A stretch of 64,000 bases of DNA from Marmoricola sp. OAE513 (GTDB lineage: Bacteria > Actinomycetota > Actinomycetes > Propionibacteriales > Nocardioidaceae): positions 1,798,001 to 1,862,000 of the forward strand of contig NZ_JBEPOC010000001.1 of assembly GCF_040546585.1 (NCBI RefSeq), written 5' to 3'. The notes below the pieces were generated by a model. That model worked only from the letters and a program-made list of their open reading frames with translations, did no database searches and had not been told where the DNA came from. The position numbers and the translations under genes are program-made. The number at the start of each line of letters is the position of its first letter. Position 1 is the stretch's first letter. Shown piece by piece: positions 54,666 to 62,685 of this stretch.

Positions 54666-55827
54666 CGTCGGGAGCGGCGCCGCTCAACGCGGACCGGAGC
54701 TCGCTGAGCCGCAGGATCCCGGTGTGCGCGTCGGCCTCCGGGCTCAGGTAGAACCGCTGCACCGCGACGACGACCGCCTCGGCGAGGACGTCGCGGAACC
54801 CCGGGTCCGCCAGACGCCGGGCGTCGCCCGGGTTGGAGATGTAGCCGGCGTCTAGCTGCACGGCGGGCATCCGGGTACGCCGCAGGAACTCCCACGCCTT
54901 GGCGTGGCAGCGCAGGTCGACCAGGTCGGTACGAGCGACGATCTCGCGCTGCACCAGGCTCGCGAACCGCTCGCCCGTCGAGGACCAGGTGTTGTGCTCC
55001 TCGGAGCCGAAGAAGTAGGTGGCCACACCGCAGGCCTCGGGGTTGGTCGAGGCGTCGACGGCGATGGAGATACTCAGGTGCGCGTTCGCCCGGTTGGCGA
55101 AGGTGGCCCGCTCGGTCTCCTCCGCGTGGGTCCCCTCGGCCGGCGCGCGGTGGCGTCCCGAGCGCGAGGCGGTGAGGAAGGCCTGCACGCCGGTCGCGAC
55201 CAGCCGTCCTTCGATCCGGGTCGCGAGGTCGTGCACGACCTCGGCCGCCCGCTCGGCGTACTCGGGGGGGAGGTGCTGCCCGGGGGAGGGGTCGATGACG
55301 ACGATCTTGCCGCCGAGCTGGGGACCGGCGTCGCGGATCCGCTCCTGGGCGCGCATCGCGTTCGGGGCGCCGCCGCTGACGATCGGAGCGAGCTGAGCGA
55401 GCATCTTCAAGGTGTTCGGGCCGCACGTCCCGTCGGCCGCGACCCCGACGTTGCGCTGGAAGTCGCGGAGCCCGGCCTCGGTCTCCGGACCGAAGTAGCC
55501 GTCCACCCGGCCGACCTTGAAGCCGAGCTCGAGGAGCCGCCGCTGCAGCGCGAAGACGTCGTCGCCGGCCATCAGGTTGCCGGGCAGGTGGGTCAGGATC
55601 CGGTCACCGAGCTTCCAGCGGGCCTCGTCGAGGCGGCGGAAGGTGGCGACCCCGACCATGCCGTCCACGTGCAGACCGCGCTGCTGCTGGAAGGTACGGA
55701 CGGCGATCTCGACCCGCTCGTCGTACGTCGAGGGCAGGTCCCCCTCGAGCAGGTCGAGGGCGGCCAGCAACCCGACGATCTGGGTCACGGCGGGACCGCT
55801 GTCGCCGTTGCGGAAGACCGTGCTCAC
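54655..55827 (-). CDS. cwlM: CwlM-like pseudo-amidase (peptidoglycan regulator)
   Basis: Predicted 390 aa, no signal peptide. Two peptidoglycan-binding domains (about 8-68 and 88-148) precede an amidase_3 fold (172-375). The usual zinc-site DPGHGG reads DPSPGQ (179-184), so the first metal His is missing. The late ExGFISN motif reads DAGYISN (Asp326). His250 (ANAHLSI) is kept. In mycobacteria CwlM is a cytoplasmic substrate of PknB that activates MurA; synteny with trxA, trxB and sigM supports the same role here. Confidence 0.88.
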   Translation of the reverse strand: MSTVFRNGDSGPAVTQIVGLLAALDLLEGDLPSTYDERVEIAVRTFQQQRGLHVDGMVGVATFRRLDEARWKLGDRILTHLPGNLMAGDDVFALQRRLLELGFKVGRVDGYFGPETEAGLRDFQRNVGVAADGTCGPNTLKMLAQLAPIVSGGAPNAMRAQERIRDAGPQLGGKIVVIDPSPGQHLPPEYAERAAEVVHDLATRIEGRLVATGVQAFLTASRSGRHRAPAEGTHAEETERATFANRANAHLSISIAVDASTNPEACGVATYFFGSEEHNTWSSTGERFASLVQREIVARTDLVDLRCHAKAWEFLRRTRMPAVQLDAGYISNPGDARRLADPGFRDVLAEAVVVAVQRFYLSPEADAHTGILRLSELRSALSGAAPDVTR

Positions 55828-55947
55828 TGCTGATCCCCCTCCTCGACGTCGCTGGGCGGTGAACTCTTACTCAAACAGCCGCGCGCCCGGAACACCAGCC
55901 TAGTGACAGGCCAAGGGGTCCGGGCGCGCGGGAGAGGTGCTGGGTGG

Positions 55948-56274
55948 TCAGCCGATGATGTCGGCCAGCTCGCGCAGGAGCGCGGCCTTCGGCTTCGCGC
56001 CGACGATCTGCTTCACGACCTCGCCGCCGACGTAGACGTTGAGGGTCGGGATGCCGGTGACGCGGTAGGTCGCCGGGGTGACCGGGTTCTCGTCGACGTT
56101 CATCTTCACCAGGGTCAGCTTGTCGCTGTGCTCCTTGGCGATCTCGTCGAGGATCGGGGCGACCTGGCGGCACGGGCCGCACCACTCCGCCCAGAAGTCG
56201 ACGAGAACGGGCTTCTCGGCCTTCAGGACCTCGGTCTCGAAGTCGGCGTCGGTGACGGCCTTCAGGTCGGCCAT
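55948..56274 (-). CDS. trxA: Thioredoxin
   Basis: Predicted 108 aa with the active site WCGPC (31-35), cis-Pro in GIPTLNVY and the classic DFWAEWCGPC strand. It reduces protein disulphides in the cytoplasm using TrxB. It lies 85 bp downstream of trxB on the same strand and 120 bp before cwlM. Confidence 0.97.
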   Translation of the reverse strand: MADLKAVTDADFETEVLKAEKPVLVDFWAEWCGPCRQVAPILDEIAKEHSDKLTLVKMNVDENPVTPATYRVTGIPTLNVYVGGEVVKQIVGAKPKAALLRELADIIG

Positions 56275-56359
56275 GGTTGCTCCTCAGTTGTCGGTTGGTC
56301 TGCTACTGATCAAACAGGGCGGCGGGGACATTTCTTCCCCGAGTCTGCCCCAGGGGTTC

Positions 56360-57322
56360 TCAGACGGTCGCGGCGACCTTCGCGGCGAGGTGCTCCAGGT
56401 CGGCCAGGAAGCGCTCGGCGTCCAGCGCCGCGGCGCACCCGCTGCCGGCCGCGGTGATCGCCTGGCGGTAGGTGTGGTCCACCAGGTCGCCGCAGGCGAA
56501 GACGCCCGGCAGGTTGGTGTTGGTGGAGCGGCCCTGGACCAGGACGTAGCCCTCGTCGTCGAGGTCGACCTGGCCACCCAGGAGCTCGGAGCGCGGGTCG
56601 TGGCCGATCGCGATGAACAGCCCGGTGGCGTCGAGCTCGCGGGTCTCACCGGTGACGGTGTCCTTCAGGGTCAGGCCGGTGAGCTTCTCGTCACCGTGGA
56701 TGGTCTCCACGGCCGAGTTCCAGGCGATGTCGATCTTCGGGTCGGCGAACGCCCGCTCGGCCATGATCTTGGAGGCACGGAGCTCGTCGCGGCGCACGAT
56801 CAGGGTGACCTTGGAGCCGAAGCGCGAGAGGAACGTCGCCTCCTCGACGGCGGAGTCACCGCCGCCGACCACGGCGATGTGCTGCTCGCGGAAGAAGAAG
56901 CCGTCGCAGGTCGCGCACCAGGAGACGCCGTGGCCCGAGAGCCGGTCCTCGTCGGGGTTGCCGAGCTTCTTGTAGCCCGACCCCATCGCGAGGATGACGG
57001 CCTTCGCGGTGAAGGTGCCCTCCTCGGTCTTCACGACCTTGACGTCGCCGGTGAGGTCGACCTCGATGACGTCGTCGGCGATCAGCTCGGCGCCGAAGCG
57101 CTCGGCCTGGGCCCGCATCTCGTCCATCAGTGCCGGACCCTGGATGCCGTCGCGGAACCCGGGGAAGTTCTCGACCTCGGTGGTGTTCATCAGGGCGCCG
57201 CCGGCGGTCACGGCACCCTCGAAGACCAGCGGCTCGAGGTTGGCGCGGGCGGCGTACACGGCCGCGGTGTAACCGGCCGGGCCGGAGCCGATGATGATGA
57301 CGTTGCGGGTGCTGTCGGACAT
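56360..57322 (-). CDS. trxB: Thioredoxin reductase
   Basis: Predicted 320 aa. FAD site [16 protein letters not shown] near the N-terminus, redox pair Cys136/Cys139 ([10 protein letters not shown]), NADPH site [12 protein letters not shown], and the C-terminal [14 protein letters not shown] motif. It passes electrons from NADPH to TrxA. The 110-bp gap to the anti-sigma gene may hold a promoter, as SigM controls trx genes in mycobacteria. Confidence 0.97.
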   Translation of the reverse strand: MSDSTRNVIIIGSGPAGYTAAVYAARANLEPLVFEGAVTAGGALMNTTEVENFPGFRDGIQGPALMDEMRAQAERFGAELIADDVIEVDLTGDVKVVKTEEGTFTAKAVILAMGSGYKKLGNPDEDRLSGHGVSWCATCDGFFFREQHIAVVGGGDSAVEEATFLSRFGSKVTLIVRRDELRASKIMAERAFADPKIDIAWNSAVETIHGDEKLTGLTLKDTVTGETRELDATGLFIAIGHDPRSELLGGQVDLDDEGYVLVQGRSTNTNLPGVFACGDLVDHTYRQAITAAGSGCAAALDAERFLADLEHLAAKVAATV

Positions 57323-57432
57323 GGGTTGCCTGCTCCGTAGAAGGTCTGCTGGTGGGTCGCGAACCAGTCGCTCCCAGAACAGATCCTAAGCACCCGGCAT
57401 TCCCGATCCCAGGGCGCGCCACCGGATGGACC

Positions 57433-58260
57433 TCAGGGATCGACGGTCGTGCTCGCGAGCCTCGTGGCGCCGTCGCAGGACCAGGCCTCCACGACCTGCC
57501 CGCCCTTCGTCTGCGGCCTCAGCACCAGCGTCGCCGGGGACTTGTCGAAAAGGATCCGGACGACGACCGACTCGTCGTCGACCTCAGGGCCGGCGCACGA
57601 CGCGTTGGCGGCGACGTCGGCGAGCAGGCTCGTGATCCCGTCCTGGCGCTGCTTCTGCGTGGCGCGCGCGTCGTTCTTCGCGCCGTCCTTGCCCGCGCTG
57701 GTCGGCGGGGGGTCGGCATAGCCGTGGCTGAGGTCGTAGAGCCGGGTGGTCGTCCGGGCGTACGCCGCTGCCTGCTCGTCGAAGCCGGCGGCGGTGAACC
57801 GGGCAGGAGTGCTGGTGAATTGGTTCAGCTCCTGGGGCGCCGCGGGGTTGCCGCCCGATCCGGCGGCAGTCTCAGGTACGCCGTCGCTGGCGGCCCCCGG
57901 CGCCTCCTCCCTGCTCGCACCGGCGTCGGACGCGGTCGCTGACTTGGAGTCCGCGTCGCCGCCGTTGGTGGAGATCTGGCTCAGCCCGACCCCTATCCCG
58001 CCGACCAGCACGATCGCCGCGGCAGCGCCCAGCAGCCGAGGGGCGAGCGGCTTGCGCCGCAACGGTACGACGGTGTTGACCGCCTCCACCTCCTCGGCGA
58101 CGCGGGCTGCGACCAGCCCGGCCAGGGTCGCGTCGAGACGCGCGGCGACGTCGGGCGGGAGCGGCTCGTCGGCGCGGGCGTCGGCGAGGAGACCACGGAG
58201 GGCGTCGTGCGCGGCGTCGTCGAAGTCGGGTTCCTGCTCGCCCGGTCCGAGCTCGCTCAT
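57433..58260 (-). CDS. Putative anti-sigma-M factor, single-pass membrane protein
   Basis: Predicted 275 aa. A cytoplasmic N-terminal part (1-70) could bind the sigma factor. One membrane helix (about 74-94) and an extracytoplasmic Gly/Ala/Ser-rich linker follow, then a domain (150-275) with two Cys (NASCAGPE, WSCDG). No HxxxCxxC zinc motif is seen. The assignment rests on position: its ATG overlaps the sigM stop by 4 bp, as in the mycobacterial sigM-Rv3912 pair. Confidence 0.75.
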   Translation of the reverse strand: MSELGPGEQEPDFDDAAHDALRGLLADARADEPLPPDVAARLDATLAGLVAARVAEEVEAVNTVVPLRRKPLAPRLLGAAAAIVLVGGIGVGLSQISTNGGDADSKSATASDAGASREEAPGAASDGVPETAAGSGGNPAAPQELNQFTSTPARFTAAGFDEQAAAYARTTTRLYDLSHGYADPPPTSAGKDGAKNDARATQKQRQDGITSLLADVAANASCAGPEVDDESVVVRILFDKSPATLVLRPQTKGGQVVEAWSCDGATRLASTTVDP

Positions 58261-58913
58261 CGTGCCCCCCCTTCGATCGTGGTCGTTCCCTGGTCTGACG
58301 CGGTCGTGCCGGTCGCGGTTCCGGTGACGCCCATCTCCTCCAGGATGCCCGCCAGCCGGTGACGTCCCCGGGCGCAGCGGCTCTTCACCGTGCCGGTCGG
58401 GCAGTCGAGCATCCGACTGACCTCCTCGACCGGGTACCCCTCCATGTCGACGAGAACCAGCGCGGCCCGCTGCTCGTCGGGGAGCCGGGCGAGCGCGGCG
58501 AGCACGGCGGTCCGTTGCTCGCTGCGCACGCTGGACTCGGCCGGGTCGTCGGCGGGTTCGCTGGTGCCGAGCACTGCTCCCCGGATGGCGTGGTCCTCGA
58601 GGTCGTCGGGCAGCGGCTGGGCGGCGCGGACCTTGTTGCGGCGCAGCCGGTCGAGCGAGGCGTTCACCACGATCCGGTGCAGCCAGGTCGTGACCTGGGC
58701 GTCACCGCGGAAGTCACCGGCGCGCTTGAACGCCGAGATCAGGGCTTCCTGCAGGGCGTCCGCGGCGTCCTCCGGATTGCCGGTGGTGCGCAGCGCGACG
58801 GCCCAGAGCCGGTCGCGGTGACGGGTGAACAGGACGCCGAACGCGTCCGGGTCGCCTGCGCTGTGCGCGGCGAGCAGTCCGGGATCATCGAGCTCGGTGA
58901 GGTCCGCGCTCAC
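58257..58913 (-). CDS. sigM: ECF RNA polymerase sigma factor SigM
   Basis: Predicted 218 aa. Region 2 (DPDAFGVLFTRHRDRLWAVALRTTGNPEDAADALQEALI) and region 4 (LARLPDEQRAALVLVDMEGYPVEEVSRMLDCPTGTVKSRCARGRHRL) are complete, with a longer than usual linker. A GTG start overlaps the pseudokinase stop by 4 bp. SigM proteins in actinomycetes answer to envelope or redox stress. The adjacent anti-sigma, trxB and trxA genes fit that role. Confidence 0.93.
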   Translation of the reverse strand: MSADLTELDDPGLLAAHSAGDPDAFGVLFTRHRDRLWAVALRTTGNPEDAADALQEALISAFKRAGDFRGDAQVTTWLHRIVVNASLDRLRRNKVRAAQPLPDDLEDHAIRGAVLGTSEPADDPAESSVRSEQRTAVLAALARLPDEQRAALVLVDMEGYPVEEVSRMLDCPTGTVKSRCARGRHRLAGILEEMGVTGTATGTTASDQGTTTIEGGAR

Positions 58914-60961
58914 GACCGGACCAGGATCTCCGCGATCTGCCCCTTGAAGCCGCCGCCGACCGGGGGCAGCCGGGTCAGCCAGACCACCAGGTAGCGGGTG
59001 CGCACCGACTCCAACCGGACGGTGGCCGAGGACTCTGCTCCGGCGACGCGGCCGACGCGGGTCGTGTCGGCCAGCTCGGCGGGCGGGGCGTCAGCCCCTG
59101 CCGGGCTGGCGTAGAACTCGACGTCGGTCGGCTCCCCGACGAGGGTCACCTCGACCGAGGTCACCGCCCTGTCCGAGCCGAGGTCGACCACGATGCCGAC
59201 CCCGCTCTTCAGGCCGCCGAGGCCGGCGCTGTTGTAGGTGCCGGTAGTCCAGCCCGTGGCCGGGTCGCCGTCGTACGCGCGCCTGACCTGACCCGGGTTT
59301 TCCGACGGCGGGTCGCCCTCGGGGTCGAAGTCACCGGCGTCCTCGATCTTCACGGGAGTGCCGGTGACGACGGGGGTCGCTGAGGGCGGAGCCACGGTGG
59401 CGGTCGGCGTACCGGTGCTGGTGGCGGGGGCGTCGTCACCGTCGTCCTTGCCGGCCACGAAGGCGACGTACGCCGCAGCAGCGACGGCGAGCACGAGGAG
59501 AACAGCCAGGAAGACCTTGAGGCCACGGCGCCGCCGTCGCGGCGGCTCGGCGTACGCCGGTCGGCTCGGCTCGTCGTCGAACGGCCACCCGGTGCTGGTC
59601 GTCGGCGCGGCCACGGCCGCAGCGGTGGCGGGGACCCGCCGCTCCTCCTCGGCGAACAGCGGTCGCGCGACCGGCTTCTCGAACGGCGGCGGAGGCGTCG
59701 CGGGGACCCACTCCTCGGGCTCGAAGTGCTCCAGACCGGAAGGGGTGAACGGTGCCGGGGCCGCCATCGTGGCGTCGGGATCTTCGGCGGCAGCAGCGGG
59801 ACGGGCAGGCGGACGCGGGACGGCCGGGGCGGCCGGGGAGGAGGTCGGTGGGGCGACTGGCGCGGCGGCTGGCGGGGCGACTGGTGGGGCGACTGGTGGG
59901 GCCTCGGGCACGGGAGCAGCGAGCGGTGCTGCGGGGCGTGCGGCCGGCCGGGACGGCACGACGGCGGAAGGCTCAGGCCGCGGCTCGGTTCCCGTTTCGG
60001 TTTCCGGCTCGGTCTCCGCCTTGGTTTCCGGCTCGGCCTGCGGCGTTTCGGACACCGGCTCCACCGCGAGTGCGGCCTGCACGGGAGGAACGAGTGCCGT
60101 CTCCAGCGGGTCCAGCACCTCCGCCGACTCGGGGGACGTGGGCTCGTCGTGCATGCTCGGGACGTCGACCGGTGCCACCAGTGCGGGGTCGCCGACGAAG
60201 TCGCTCAGCGCGGCAGCGATCTCCAGGGCGGTCTCGATCGGCATAGCGTGGACCGACGCCTCCTTGTGCAGCACCCGGTCGCAGATCGCGTCGAGCGTGC
60301 GCGGCACGCCGGCGCGGACCTGCCGTGGTCGCAGCGGTCGCCTTCCCTCCCGGGGCGCGGCCGGCAACGCCGACGGTGCGACCCCGGGCCACTTCCCGGT
60401 GAGCGCGGCGTAGAGGATGCCGGCCAGGTCGACCACGTCGGCGTCGCGCGGGCTGAGCTCGCCGTACGGAGAGGTCGTCGCGGGAGCGCGTTCGAAGGCG
60501 GCGTTCACCACGAAACCGATCAGCTTGACCGAGCCGGACTCGGTGACCAGCACGGCCTCGGGGTTCAGGCGCCCGTGGCACAGGCCCTGTCGGTGGGCGG
60601 CGACGATCGCCTCGGCGACCTCGCGGGTGAGCCAGGCGGCGCGCAGGGCGGGCAGGGTCCCGCGGGCGAGCATCACGTCGAGCGAGACCCCGTCGCCCCA
60701 CTCGTTGATCACCCAGGTGAGGCCGTCGACGTCCGCGCAGTCCAGCACGCGCAGGAAGTGCGGGTCGCTGACCGCCGCCGACGCGCGGGCGGCGGTGAGC
60801 ACCCGAGGCGCGCGCGGGTCGTCGCTCGGGAGCACGTGCACCGCGACGCTGCGTGCCAGCACCGTGTCGGTCGCGCGCCAGAACCGGGCCCCGTCGTGCT
60901 CGGAGAGCAGCACCTCCATGCGGTAGCGGCCGTCGAGCATCGTGCCCGGGCTCATCGACAT
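58910..60961 (-). CDS. Membrane pseudokinase with extracellular discoidin-like domain (MurJ partner)
   Basis: Predicted 683 aa from ATG 60961 (AAGGAG 10 bases upstream). A kinase-like fold in 8-275 lacks all key residues: VAVK reads VAVH (His42), HRD reads HGR (129-131), DFG reads IGF (148-150). A long Pro/Ala/Glu linker (280-480) is followed by one membrane helix (about 482-505) and an extracytoplasmic beta-sandwich (530-683, AYDGDPATGWTT and VVDLGS) like F5/8 type C domains. In Mycobacterium these parts are fused to MurJ (MviN), whose pseudokinase is phosphorylated by PknB and bound by FhaA. Here it is a separate gene, 50 bp behind murJ. Confidence 0.88.
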   Translation of the reverse strand: MSMSPGTMLDGRYRMEVLLSEHDGARFWRATDTVLARSVAVHVLPSDDPRAPRVLTAARASAAVSDPHFLRVLDCADVDGLTWVINEWGDGVSLDVMLARGTLPALRAAWLTREVAEAIVAAHRQGLCHGRLNPEAVLVTESGSVKLIGFVVNAAFERAPATTSPYGELSPRDADVVDLAGILYAALTGKWPGVAPSALPAAPREGRRPLRPRQVRAGVPRTLDAICDRVLHKEASVHAMPIETALEIAAALSDFVGDPALVAPVDVPSMHDEPTSPESAEVLDPLETALVPPVQAALAVEPVSETPQAEPETKAETEPETETGTEPRPEPSAVVPSRPAARPAAPLAAPVPEAPPVAPPVAPPAAAPVAPPTSSPAAPAVPRPPARPAAAAEDPDATMAAPAPFTPSGLEHFEPEEWVPATPPPPFEKPVARPLFAEEERRVPATAAAVAAPTTSTGWPFDDEPSRPAYAEPPRRRRRGLKVFLAVLLVLAVAAAAYVAFVAGKDDGDDAPATSTGTPTATVAPPSATPVVTGTPVKIEDAGDFDPEGDPPSENPGQVRRAYDGDPATGWTTGTYNSAGLGGLKSGVGIVVDLGSDRAVTSVEVTLVGEPTDVEFYASPAGADAPPAELADTTRVGRVAGAESSATVRLESVRTRYLVVWLTRLPPVGGGFKGQIAEILVRS

Positions 60962-61011
60962 CGGCTGCTCGCTCCTTCTCGGCTTCGGTGCTCGGCCCCA
61001 TCGTAGGGTCG

Positions 61012-62685
61012 TCAGCGTCCCGAGCGGCCCAACCGCGACGTGAGGAGCCCGACGACTTCGGTGACCTCGGTCAGCCGGAACAGCCGGGCGAAGAAGAGGT
61101 AGGCCAGCCCGCCGACCGCGCCGACCCAGGCGAGCCGGAGGATCACCTCGACCTTGCCGGTGCCGTCGAGGAGCAGCTGGACGAGCTCGCGGGCGCCGAG
61201 CGCCGTCGCGGCGGCGAGGCCGACCACGATGATGATCCGGACGCTGAACCGGACCAGCTCGCCGCCGCCGAGACCGTGGGTCTGCACCGAGAGCTGCCGG
61301 AAGGAGAGCGCCGCGCCGACGGCGTACGCCAGGGTGTAGGCGATCACCAGCCGCGGCGCGGTCTCCTGCGGGTCGGCGCCGTGGGTGAGCAGGATGGCGG
61401 CGCCGATGTTGACGACCGCGATCACGCACTGGATGAAGAAGACCCGGCGGTTCTGCTCGAGGGCGTAGAAGCCGCGCAGCACCAGGTAGTGACTGGTGAA
61501 GAAGAAGGCACCGAGGACGAACAGCGAGAGCGTCGGCACCAGGTCGGTGTAGGACTTGTTCGCCGAGCCCCACTTGAAGACCAGGTTGGCGACGTCGGTG
61601 GCGACGATCGGCAGCATCGCGAGCACCGGGAGCACCAGCGCATACGTCGAGCGCATCGTCGAGCTGACCGCGAGCGCCAGACCGGTCATCCGCTGATTCG
61701 AGGCGTAACCCGCCAGCCGCGGCAGGACGGCGGTGGCGAGCGAGACGGTGATGATCGCGTGCGGGACCATCACGAGCAGGAACGCGTTCGAGTAGATCGT
61801 GTAGCCGGTGCCGCCGTCGGCCGAACCGCTCGAGGCGATCCGGACCACCACCGTGTACGCGACCTGGTTGACCACGACGAACAGCACGGTCCACGAGGCC
61901 AGCCGGAAGGTGTGACCGAGGCCGGAGTTGCGGAAGTCGAAGCGTGGCCGGAAGGTGAAGCCCGAGCGCTTGAGGTACGGCACCAGGATCAGGAACTGGG
62001 CTGCGATGCCGAGCGTCGACCCGATGCCGAGGAGCGCCTCGGCCCTGCCGGAGAACGCACCGTCGAGCTCCTCCCCGCGCGCCGGCCCGATCACGACCAG
62101 GTAGCTGACCAGCACGACCACCGAGATGATGTTGTTCGCGATGGGCGCCCACATCATCGGGCCGAAGCTGCGCCGCGCGTTGAGCACCTGTCCGACGAGG
62201 ACGAACATCCCGTAGAAGAACACCTGCGGCATGCAGTAGCGCGCGAAGGTCACCAGGGAGTCGAGCTCGGCGGAGCTGGACTCCTCGAAGAAGGACGGGT
62301 CCACCAGCACCCGCATCACCAGCGGCGCTGCGACCACGAGCAGGACCGAGACGGCACCGAGGAACAGCACCGCCAGGGTGATCACCCGGTTGGTGTACGC
62401 CGCGCCGCCGTCGGGGTCGTTCTTGATGGCTCGCACCAGCTGGGGCACCAGCACGGCGTTGAACACGCCGCCGGCCAGCAGGATGTAGAGCATGTTCGGG
62501 ATCGTGTTGGCGATGTTGAAGATGTCGGCGTGCAGCTGGGTCCCGATCGCCGCCGCCAGCAACGTCGCGCGGACGAAACCGCTCAGCCGGGACACGATGG
62601 TCCCGGCCGCCATCACCGCGCTCGATCCGAGGACCGTCGGCTCGGGTCTGTCCTCCGGATCCGGGCCGGGCGCGACGTGGCTCAT
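61012..62685 (-). CDS. murJ: Lipid II flippase MurJ
   Basis: Predicted 557 aa with about fourteen membrane helices. The MATE-like MurJ start SSAVMAAGTIVSRLSGFVRATLLAAAIG and the conserved AGGVFNAVLVPQLVRA are clear. It moves lipid II to the outer membrane face for RodA/PBP enzymes. The protein ends after the last helix without the pseudokinase extension seen in mycobacteria; that part is the next gene. Its ATG overlaps the DUF6049 stop by 4 bp. Confidence 0.95.
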   Translation of the reverse strand: MSHVAPGPDPEDRPEPTVLGSSAVMAAGTIVSRLSGFVRATLLAAAIGTQLHADIFNIANTIPNMLYILLAGGVFNAVLVPQLVRAIKNDPDGGAAYTNRVITLAVLFLGAVSVLLVVAAPLVMRVLVDPSFFEESSSAELDSLVTFARYCMPQVFFYGMFVLVGQVLNARRSFGPMMWAPIANNIISVVVLVSYLVVIGPARGEELDGAFSGRAEALLGIGSTLGIAAQFLILVPYLKRSGFTFRPRFDFRNSGLGHTFRLASWTVLFVVVNQVAYTVVVRIASSGSADGGTGYTIYSNAFLLVMVPHAIITVSLATAVLPRLAGYASNQRMTGLALAVSSTMRSTYALVLPVLAMLPIVATDVANLVFKWGSANKSYTDLVPTLSLFVLGAFFFTSHYLVLRGFYALEQNRRVFFIQCVIAVVNIGAAILLTHGADPQETAPRLVIAYTLAYAVGAALSFRQLSVQTHGLGGGELVRFSVRIIIVVGLAAATALGARELVQLLLDGTGKVEVILRLAWVGAVGGLAYLFFARLFRLTEVTEVVGLLTSRLGRSGR

